DNA from: Odoribacter sp.
GTDB taxonomy: Bacteria; Bacteroidota; Bacteroidia; Bacteroidales; Marinifilaceae
Assembly (NCBI GenBank): GCA_020024465.1
Contig: JAHHTT010000059.1
Span: 1-13,244 of the forward strand
Reading direction: 5' to 3'
DNA: 13,244 bases
In this document: positions 7,727 through 13,244 of the stretch, one piece after another
Position numbering within the stretch: the first letter of the stretch is position 1
How the letters are laid out: each line of letters begins with the position of its first letter
Made by a program: the position numbers and the translations under genes
Notes under the pieces: model-generated
What the model saw: the letters and a program-made list of their open reading frames with translations, nothing else
The model's database searches: none
Told to the model about the DNA's origin: nothing

Positions 7727-10700
7727 TTATTTTCCGGTGTCAGCCGGCACGGCTGCCGGTTGAGGCGGAGCCGTGCGTAATAATGCCGGATTATAAATGC
7801 TTTCCACTTTATTTTTTATCTCGGAAGCCAATTCTTTTTGACCGGCTCCCATTGCAATTTCATATAGCATTTGGATGACTCGCATACTGATATTCTCCTC
7901 TTGCTGTATGCCGGGAGTGTTTGCAAATTTAGGAGACAAAGAATTTGTGTATCTTAACATCTGGTAATTGTTCTCTGCCAATTCAAGCAGCAGATGATTT
8001 GCCTTTTCTGTGGCTTTCAACGTGTAGTACAGTGGAATATAGTTCAGTAATGTATTGTCTACCGGTACTTGTGTAAGGGGTAGCTCCTCCATGCATTTGT
8101 CCAATACTGCAATTGCTTTTTCAGACTTACCTTCAGTATGTAGTTGTTCGGCAAGGCGAAGAAAGGTATTACGATATTTCATAACAGCAATGGTGTTGTC
8201 ATGGAAATAGTCAATATTTACTTTCGGATCTTTAATGTTTCCCCATTCAAATTTGTTCATCAGATTATCATAGAGTATGTCAGAGTCAATCCGGCCGTAA
8301 TCCATAAAGCCTGCATCTTTGGTTTCAAGAGGGACTAAGCGGTAGGCTGCTCCTTCTAACTGGAAATATTTTTCAAATCCCAAATAAGCTTCTGCACCCA
8401 TGCCTATACCAAAGTAGATAGGACGATCCCAATTTGAATTCGCAATAATGTCCAATACCATTAATTGTGATTTATTTAAGACATTTCCTTTCAAATCGAT
8501 GACCAGCTCCTTCAATATGTTATGGGCATTTTCAGATTTTACGATTCCGTTGGCTATGACTTTAGCCGAATCTACAGGAATAACGACCCTGCTTGTTGGA
8601 ATATAGTCTATCGGATCTGAATAGCCGGTTAGTTTTGTCTGTGGTAAATCACTGGCTACAAATTCCATCACCTCTTTCAAATTGGCTTGTTTGTAATGTT
8701 CAACAATCGGCACTTGATCCCTGATACCTTCACGGTATTGATTCTGCTTGAATGAGATGGGTACAGCGGGAGTTTCATAGGCCTGACGTTTCAATTGATC
8801 GATATACCATGAACCGAGCAGTAAACTTAAATTTACAATTCTGACATCCCGGCGGTAGCCTTCCACTTCCTGTACATACCATAATGGGAATGTATCATTG
8901 TCTCCGTAAGTGAAGAGAATAGCATTGGGTGCACATGAATTCAAATAATTCTTTGCATGTGCTACTGTCGCATACCTTCCAGCACGATTGTGGTCATCCC
9001 AATTCTGTGCTGCCATATTCACCGGTACAGTGAAAAGGCATATGGCAGTCGTTGCAATGGCGGTTGTTGCCGGAGAGATTTTCTTGATTTTTGAATTGAT
9101 GAATTCCCAGACAGAAAGCACGCCTAATCCAATCCAGATAGAGAAGGCATAGAACGAACCCGCGTATGCGTAGTCGCGTTCTCGCGGTTCCATCGGAGGT
9201 TGGTTCAGATAGATGATAATGGCAATACCGGTTAAAAAGAAAAGCATCATTACAATAGAAAAATCCTGTTTGCCTGTACGTCCTTTCCGATATTGGTAAA
9301 ACATTCCCAACAGACCTAAAATAAAAGGTAGCATATAATATTTGTTGTAGCCTTTTTCGGATTTTAAAGAATCCGGAAGTTCAGCCTGATTACCAAGGCG
9401 GATCGCGTCAAGGAATTTGATACCTGTGATCCAATTGCCGTGAGTAATTTCTCCATTCCCCTGAATGTCATTCTGACGGCCGGAAAAGTTCCACATAAAA
9501 TAGCGCCAATACATATGTCCTAACTGGTAGTTGAAAAAATACTGCAAATTGTTTCCAAAACTGGGTCGGGTGACGGATTCTCCGTTTACATTGTAGGTCG
9601 GGCCGTTGTTTTTACCACCCCAAGCCTGATATTGTTGCGGATAATAAGGACGGGTATTACTATGCATTCTAGGGAAAATACCACAAAAACGCTTGTCATA
9701 TTCAAATTCCTGTTTATGACCGATAACATCATAAACTTTAGTCTCTTTATTTTGGTAATAGATAGGTTCCCCGTCTTTATAAGATACAATTGGAGCGTTA
9801 TAGTATTGGCCATATAGAAGAGGAGATTTCCCGTACTGTTCGCGGTTAATATAGGATAACAGCGAGAATACGTTGTCCGGACTGTTTTCATCGATTGGAG
9901 GATCACTTAATGACCGGATAACGACCATAGAGTATGAAGAATAACCTATTAAAATCACCATAAAGCAGGTGAGAATAGTATTCCATATCGGCATTCCTTT
10001 TTTTAATGTATAGCGAATGCCCCAAGTTAAAGCACCGATAATAAGCAGTACATATACCACAACACCCGTATTGAACGGCAGACCCATGCCGTTGACAAAC
10101 ACCAGTTCAAACCAGCCGGCTATTTTGATGACGCCCGGAATCAGCATAAAGTTGACAAAGCCGAGAATCACCAGAGATAACAATCCGGTTTTGACAATGC
10201 CATTGGTGGTTGGGGTATATTTCTTGAAATAGTAGACAAATACGATTGCCGGAATTGCCAACAGGTTCAGAAGATGCACTCCGATAGACAGTCCGACCAG
10301 ATAAGCGATAAACACTAGCCAGCGGTTGGCGTATGGTTCAAATGCAACATTCTCCCATTTCAAAATGGCCCAGAATACAATTGCCGTAAATAGTGATGAC
10401 ATGGCATATACCTCACCTTCAACAGCCGAAAACCAAAAGGTGTCAGTGAAAGCATAGGTTAACGAGCCGATTAAGGAAGCTCCCAAAATGGCAAGCATTT
10501 GTCCTAAAGTCATTTCTTCTCCTTCTTTTACGACAATTTTCCGCGCCAGATGGGTAATGGACCAAAATAGGAACAAGATTGTGAATCCGGAACATAATCC
10601 TGACATATAATTAATCATCAGGGCCTGCGTATCCATGGACGGAGCAAAAATGGCAAATAGCCTGGAAATAATCATAAACAAGGGGGCGCCGGGAGGGTGT

Positions 10701-10876
10701 CCGACTTGTAGGCCCACAGAGGTTGTTATGAACTCTCCGCAATCCCACAGGCTAGCTGTTGGCTCTGCTGTAAGGATGTACGTAAGGCTGGCAATAACGA
10801 ATGTAACCCATCCGGTTACACGGTTAATAAGCCTAAAACTTAGATTTGGATGGTCTTTTATAGTGTACATATTCAT
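7727..10876 (-). CDS. DUF2723 (TMEM260-like) multi-spanning membrane protein, putative glycosyltransferase
   Basis: A 1049-residue protein of the Bacteroidota DUF2723 family, related to eukaryotic TMEM260, a protein O-mannosyltransferase with a GT-C-like fold. The N-terminal part to about residue 320 contains roughly eight to ten hydrophobic helices. The conserved loop WDCGEFI...GLQVGHPPGAPLF (44-67) has acidic D45 and E48, likely active-site residues by GT-C analogy. More helices lie near 515-590, with the conserved EPRERDYAYAGSFYAF (563-578) between them. The remaining ~450 residues look soluble, with the family motif TYGDNDTFPLWY (656-667) and a helical C-terminal region that resembles tetratricopeptide repeats. 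It is expected in the inner membrane with large loops in the periplasm. It heads the operon with prfB and rfaE1. The mannosyltransferase activity is inferred from the eukaryotic relative, not shown here. Confidence 0.85.
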   Translation of the reverse strand: MNMYTIKDHPNLSFRLINRVTGWVTFVIASLTYILTAEPTASLWDCGEFITTSVGLQVGHPPGAPLFMIISRLFAIFAPSMDTQALMINYMSGLCSGFTILFLFWSITHLARKIVVKEGEEMTLGQMLAILGASLIGSLTYAFTDTFWFSAVEGEVYAMSSLFTAIVFWAILKWENVAFEPYANRWLVFIAYLVGLSIGVHLLNLLAIPAIVFVYYFKKYTPTTNGIVKTGLLSLVILGFVNFMLIPGVIKIAGWFELVFVNGMGLPFNTGVVVYVLLIIGALTWGIRYTLKKGMPIWNTILTCFMVILIGYSSYSMVVIRSLSDPPIDENSPDNVFSLLSYINREQYGKSPLLYGQYYNAPIVSYKDGEPIYYQNKETKVYDVIGHKQEFEYDKRFCGIFPRMHSNTRPYYPQQYQAWGGKNNGPTYNVNGESVTRPSFGNNLQYFFNYQLGHMYWRYFMWNFSGRQNDIQGNGEITHGNWITGIKFLDAIRLGNQAELPDSLKSEKGYNKYYMLPFILGLLGMFYQYRKGRTGKQDFSIVMMLFFLTGIAIIIYLNQPPMEPRERDYAYAGSFYAFSIWIGLGVLSVWEFINSKIKKISPATTAIATTAICLFTVPVNMAAQNWDDHNRAGRYATVAHAKNYLNSCAPNAILFTYGDNDTFPLWYVQEVEGYRRDVRIVNLSLLLGSWYIDQLKRQAYETPAVPISFKQNQYREGIRDQVPIVEHYKQANLKEVMEFVASDLPQTKLTGYSDPIDYIPTSRVVIPVDSAKVIANGIVKSENAHNILKELVIDLKGNVLNKSQLMVLDIIANSNWDRPIYFGIGMGAEAYLGFEKYFQLEGAAYRLVPLETKDAGFMDYGRIDSDILYDNLMNKFEWGNIKDPKVNIDYFHDNTIAVMKYRNTFLRLAEQLHTEGKSEKAIAVLDKCMEELPLTQVPVDNTLLNYIPLYYTLKATEKANHLLLELAENNYQMLRYTNSLSPKFANTPGIQQEENISMRVIQMLYEIAMGAGQKELASEIKNKVESIYNPALLRTAPPQPAAVPADTGK

Positions 10877-10917
10877 AATAAGGATAATTTTCTGCTTCTA
10901 TTAACTTAAAATGCTGC

Positions 10918-10925
10918 CAAATATA
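10918..10925 (-). promoter_or_regulatory. Putative -7 box of the DUF2723-prfB-rfaE1 operon
   Basis: Minus-strand TATATTTG matches TAnnTTTG and lies about 42 bases upstream of the DUF2723 start codon. A TTTT stretch at 10943-10946 is a poor -33 candidate. It is divergent from the tRNA promoter. Confidence 0.5.
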
Positions 10926-10985
10926 CATATTATATGGCGAATAAAACACGGAAATTATTATTTAGCCTAATTTTTTCTCATTTTT

Positions 10986-11016
10986 TTTGCAGATAAAAAA
11001 AATGCTTGTATCTTTG
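10986..11016 (+). promoter_or_regulatory. tRNA operon promoter (TTTG - 19 bp - TATCTTTG)
   Basis: TTTG at 10986-10989 and TATCTTTG at 11009-11016 are separated by 19 bases, an exact match to the Bacteroidota consensus. The predicted start near 11022-11024 leaves a leader of about 20 bases before tRNA-Gln. The flanking AT-rich tract fits a strong stable-RNA promoter. Confidence 0.85.
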
Positions 11017-11042
11017 CACCCGTCAATAATGACACATCCACC

Positions 11043-11115
11043 TTGTCCCATTGTGTAATGGCAGCACAGCAGGTTTTGGTTCTGTCAGTCTAGGTTCGAA
11101 TCCTAGTGGGACAAC
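11043..11115 (+). tRNA. tRNA-Gln (anticodon TTG)
   Basis: A 73-base cloverleaf: acceptor TTGTCCC (11043-11049) pairs with GGGACAA (11108-11114). The anticodon stem GCAGG/TCTGT holds a seven-base loop with TTG at 11076-11078. The T arm contains GGTTCGAAT. No CCA is encoded. Position 73 is C rather than the G that serves as a GlnRS identity base in E. coli. The weak U1-A72 pair is typical of tRNA-Gln. Confidence 0.93.
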
Positions 11116-11126
11116 AAAGAGTGGAT

Positions 11127-11210
11127 GCCCAAGTGGTGAAATTGGTATACACGCTAGTTTCAGGTACTAGTGGCTTTACGGCCGTGTAGGTTCGAGTCCT
11201 ATCTTGGGCA
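11127..11210 (+). tRNA. tRNA-Leu (anticodon CAG)
   Basis: An 84-base class II tRNA with a long variable arm. Acceptor GCCCAAG (11127-11133) pairs with CTTGGGC (11203-11209), and the discriminator is A11210. The anticodon stem CTAGT/ACTAG holds CAG at 11161-11163, which reads CUG codons. No CCA is encoded. It lies 11 bases after tRNA-Gln in one transcript. Confidence 0.95.
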
Positions 11211-11242
11211 CATATAAAGTTCTTATTTCCAAGATTGGAATT

Positions 11243-11329
11243 GCCCAGGTGGTGAAATTGGTATACACGCTACTTTGAGGTGGTAGTGGTCGAAAGGCTG
11301 TGCAAGTTCGAGTCTTGTCCTGGGCACCA
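11243..11329 (+). tRNA. tRNA-Leu (anticodon GAG), with encoded CCA
   Basis: A class II tRNA: acceptor GCCCAGG (11243-11249) pairs with CCTGGGC (11319-11325), and the discriminator is A11326. The anticodon is GAG at 11277-11279, reading CUC and CUU. Unlike the two preceding tRNAs, CCA (11327-11329) follows the discriminator. Its 3' end borders the change from core to accessory-looking sequence, which makes it a candidate integration site. Confidence 0.94.
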
Positions 11330-11334
11330 GAAAC

Positions 11335-11364
11335 CGCGTCAAACTTTCGTTTAACGCGATTTTT
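11335..11364 (+). terminator. tRNA operon intrinsic terminator
   Basis: CGCGTCAAAC (11335-11344) pairs with GTTTAACGCG (11349-11358) with a single C-A mismatch around a TTTC loop, followed by ATTTTT and then CGTTTT. It lies six bases after the final tRNA and should end the tRNA transcript. Confidence 0.8.
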
Positions 11365-11373
11365 CGTTTTCCG

Positions 11374-11392
11374 TGTCCGCATCATGTCCGCA
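11374..11392 (+). repeat. Two TGTCCGCA direct repeats, 11-bp period
   Basis: TGTCCGCA occurs at 11374-11381 and again at 11385-11392, separated by TCA. The spacing of about one helical turn, just beyond a tRNA 3' end, resembles tandem arm-type sites bound by tyrosine integrases near an attachment site. The repeats are directly visible; their role is inferred. Confidence 0.45.
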
Positions 11393-11826
11393 ATTACTCC
11401 AGTATGAAAGATCCATCATCTTAAATTGTCTCAATTAACACAAAATGTCAGCAAAATTTTAGCAAGTTTAATATCCTCCTACAACCTCATCCTAGACACC
11501 TCTATTCCCTGACTTTAATATCCCAAAATAATCAACCCAAGTATCAACATAAGTTCCCATTTACTCATGCTCTAATTTTGAATATGGTGAGTTATCAGGA
11601 TTATACTTTTAATTTTCAATAGGCAAACCCTAATACCACAAATGGACATTCTTTCTAAGAAATGTAAATATATCTAGATATCGTTGCACAGTATGCCTTT
11701 CTCCTATTTTAACACTCTCATCATATAACATTTGGAAAAATAACATCTTCATTCTAATGGGCATATATCGACCAAACCCTGACAATTCCTACATTTTATC
11801 TAAAATCTGAAATTCATCATTCAGCC
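11393..11826. other. AT-rich intergenic stretch with gene remnants
   Basis: About 430 bp without an intact gene, clearly more AT-rich than the core region to the left. On the minus strand its right half holds a broken open frame (11630-11848, listed separately). The same frame continues leftwards with protein-like segments cut by TAG and TAA codons, for example MGTYVDTWVDYFGILKSGN after the stop at 11561-11563. A separate 17-codon hydrophobic frame (MSKWELMLILGLIILGY, 11568-11515) is also present. No RNA gene or clear promoter was recognised. It reads as decayed accessory DNA. Confidence 0.55.
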
Positions 11827-11848
11827 TTAGCTTTGCCCCTGTTCGCAT
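11630..11848 (-). pseudogene. Broken small ORF with in-frame amber codon, unknown family
   Basis: An ATG at 11848 starts MRTGAKLRLNDEFQILDKM, then meets TAG at 11791-11789. The same frame continues as ELSGFGRYMPIRMKML... and runs 52 codons to a TAG at 11632-11630, ending ...FLRKNVHLWY. The composition is protein-like on both sides of the amber, and a single T-to-C change would restore CAG (Gln), giving a 72-residue helical basic protein. The start overlaps the end of the SHIIP gene by 22 bp, an arrangement that suggests former translational coupling. I do not recognise the family. It could also be a chance open stretch in AT-rich DNA. Confidence 0.4.
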
Positions 11849-12498
11849 ACACACAAATCTCCCATTGACATTACCAATAGACTGTCACGCTCATTATATT
11901 GACAATATATATACCCAGCATTACTCTTACAGAAATCTTTACATTGTAAGATTTTATACTGGAAATTAATATCTCTAAGAAGAAGGGAGGTATCTTGCCC
12001 TTCTTCTTTCATTTGAAGATATTGTTTAAGATTATCATGCAACTTGTCATTTATTTCATCGGGCAACTTAAAGCCATAGTAATTACCACATGACGACATC
12101 CGCCATATTACAGAAATCCAAAAGAAGACAGGAATATCATAATCTATTTTTTTATCTCTGCATAAACTTTCAGCATATGGCGTTTCTAAATATCTAGACA
12201 AATTTCTTTCACATTCAGGACAAAAGATATAATCTTTAGCCACAGTATTATCAGACAATTCATTTTTAATACGCTTGTCCGTTAAATTATCAGTATCAAA
12301 TATCTCTTCAAGTTTCGTATCTGGCAAAGCTCCCGTATATGTCTTTTCCTGAAAAGAACTGATAGTGAACATCAACCCCTTACCTCTCTTATAGCTTCCA
12401 TCATAACTTGAAACCATTGCCACTAAAAAACTTGGTATGATATGAGAATTTGTTTGAGTAGCTTTTCTATTATTACAAATTAAACAATCAGCGCACAT
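11827..12498 (-). CDS. HNH-like zinc-cluster protein with SHIIP motif, unknown function
   Basis: A 223-residue protein when started at the ATG at 12498; a TTG at 12519 would add seven residues and is less likely because the cysteine cluster then no longer lies at the N-terminus. The N-terminal segment CADCLICNNRKATQTNSHII gives two interlocked CxxC pairs (C2-C5, C5-C8) followed by His19 in SHIIPSF. A second knuckle, FCPECERNLSRYLETP, has C93 and C96. CxxC...SHIIP...CxxCE is the layout of small HNH/treble-clef nuclease-like proteins often found in accessory regions. A later FFWISVIWRMSS segment also fits that group. Whether it cuts DNA cannot be judged, since no complete HNH catalytic triad is evident. 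AT-rich composition unlike the core genes supports acquisition. Confidence 0.7.
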   Translation of the reverse strand: MCADCLICNNRKATQTNSHIIPSFLVAMVSSYDGSYKRGKGLMFTISSFQEKTYTGALPDTKLEEIFDTDNLTDKRIKNELSDNTVAKDYIFCPECERNLSRYLETPYAESLCRDKKIDYDIPVFFWISVIWRMSSCGNYYGFKLPDEINDKLHDNLKQYLQMKEEGQDTSLLLRDINFQYKILQCKDFCKSNAGYIYCQYNERDSLLVMSMGDLCVCEQGQS

Positions 12499-12586
12499 AC
12501 CTACTATAATAAAAAACAAACATTGTAATCTTTTTCTATCTCATAGATGTACTATGCACCACAAATAACACACTAATTATCTGCAA

Positions 12587-12611
12587 TTTAGTAAAATTAT
12601 ATTTTACTAAA
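12587..12611. repeat. 11-bp inverted repeat over the end of the orphan membrane gene
   Basis: TTTAGTAAAAT (12587-12597) and ATTTTACTAAA (12601-12611) are perfect inverted repeats around TAT, and they include the stop codon of the minus-strand gene at 12609-12607. It could be a weak terminator or a binding site. The stem is almost entirely A-T and no T run follows on the minus strand. Confidence 0.4.
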
Positions 12612-13206
12612 AGGTAAAATATTTCTTATATTCGTCCCGCAATCGCTGCTGGGTTTCTACGATTGCACTCTTTTGATTCTCCATGGCGGAAGCCGCAATA
12701 TCAAGGGTTTCCTTTAATTCATAGAACCATTGTTCGCGGTCCTTCTGCTCCTCTACATCAATCACAGGATCCGATGACATGTGCTGCTGCATTTGTCCTA
12801 TGAGTGCAAATGCTTTATTTATAGTCTGAGCCGATTCTAAAACTTGATATTTCCGATTAATATCCGAAAAATCATAGTAAAGATAGATGGGGTTCAGTTT
12901 AACAGATGTATCCTGCATCAGCTTGGTCGTCTGCATGCTAACGTATTGGATCTTTGCCATAACCGCGAGATTGGGCGTACCATCGTATTCGCTTATGGCC
13001 ATCTGATATAAACTATACATATCAAATGCCTCCTGATACCATGACATGGCTCGTTCGACTGCATCTGTTTTACGCTGAAAAATCTGTTTGCGCAGTTCCC
13101 TTTTATAAGCTGTGCTTGCGCTCCATCTTTCCAACAGGTATTTGATTGTCAGCGCAATGATGAAACCAATCAAACTGCTGGTAATAATATCCGAAAAACT
13201 ATACAT
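12607..13206 (-). CDS. Membrane-anchored, helix-rich protein of unknown function
   Basis: A 199-residue protein that I do not recognise. One hydrophobic segment at about residues 7-25 (IITSSLIGFIIALTIKYLL) is followed by a basic stretch (KRELRKQIFQRK), suggesting a single N-terminal transmembrane helix with the rest in the cytoplasm by the positive-inside rule. Residues 30-199 are charged and probably mostly alpha-helical, rich in Gln, Glu and Lys, with coiled-coil-like heptads near the C-terminus; there is no catalytic motif. GC content is higher than in the adjacent SHIIP gene. The ATG lies 38 bp inside the right edge, with no Shine-Dalgarno sequence, so an upstream partner gene may be out of view. 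The next gene downstream starts 108 bases later on the same strand, so co-transcription is possible. Confidence 0.65.
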   Translation of the reverse strand: MYSFSDIITSSLIGFIIALTIKYLLERWSASTAYKRELRKQIFQRKTDAVERAMSWYQEAFDMYSLYQMAISEYDGTPNLAVMAKIQYVSMQTTKLMQDTSVKLNPIYLYYDFSDINRKYQVLESAQTINKAFALIGQMQQHMSSDPVIDVEEQKDREQWFYELKETLDIAASAMENQKSAIVETQQRLRDEYKKYFTF

Positions 13207-13244
13207 ATTTCACTTTATTATTATCCCATGGGTTTAATCTTGGA

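Noticed and set aside
9586..9906. 106-codon frame within the DUF2723 gene
   Set aside because: Out-of-frame shadow of a conserved long gene, with no domain signature.
10635..10904. 89-codon plus-strand frame over the start of the DUF2723 gene
   Set aside because: Antisense to the conserved WDCGEF and HPPGAP region of DUF2723; no independent support.
11176..11385. 69-codon minus-strand reading frame containing QDKTRTCTAFRPLPPQ
   Set aside because: It is the antisense of the two tRNA-Leu genes and their spacer; peptides of this kind are a familiar false ORF over tRNA-Leu clusters.
11393..13244. Possible CRISPR array or retron in the accessory region
   Set aside because: No regularly spaced repeats longer than the two 8-bp copies at 11374-11392, and no reverse transcriptase or Cas-like motif on either strand.

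Overview
The window looks like a chromosomal segment from a Bacteroidales bacterium, probably Bacteroides or a close relative. The evidence is moderate-to-low GC, near absence of Shine-Dalgarno sequences before start codons, promoters of the Bacteroidota type (TTTG, then TAnnTTTG about 19 bases later), and core proteins of the expected types: a vSGLT-like transporter, a DUF2723 membrane protein and a stand-alone heptose kinase.

Positions 1-4055 form a galactose locus. A Na+/galactose symporter (sglT) lies downstream of galactokinase (galK) on the minus strand. An aldose 1-epimerase (galM) is divergent on the plus strand. Together they import galactose with sodium, convert beta- to alpha-galactose and phosphorylate it. 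No galT or galE is in view. Positions 4103-5606 hold pdxS and pdxT, the two subunits of DXP-independent PLP synthase, separated by a textbook intrinsic terminator. pdxT ends head-on against the next operon inside a perfect 26-bp palindrome.

Positions 5601-10876 are a minus-strand operon transcribed from the right: a large multi-spanning DUF2723 protein, then prfB (release factor 2), then rfaE1 (heptose-7-phosphate kinase). prfB carries a +1 programmed frameshift site, so the true gene starts about 100 bases upstream of its long reading frame. DUF2723 and rfaE1 both suggest cell-surface glycan or protein glycosylation work.

Positions 10986-11364 are a tRNA operon (Gln-TTG, Leu-CAG, Leu-GAG) with a clear promoter and terminator. 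To its right the character changes. About 460 bp of AT-rich sequence contains gene remnants. It is followed by an HNH-like zinc-cluster protein with a SHIIP motif and an orphan membrane-anchored helical protein. The last tRNA is the only one with an encoded CCA, and two TGTCCGCA direct repeats sit just beyond its terminator. I infer that the tRNA-Leu 3' end is probably the junction with an integrated or decayed accessory element running off the right edge. No integrase is visible in the window.
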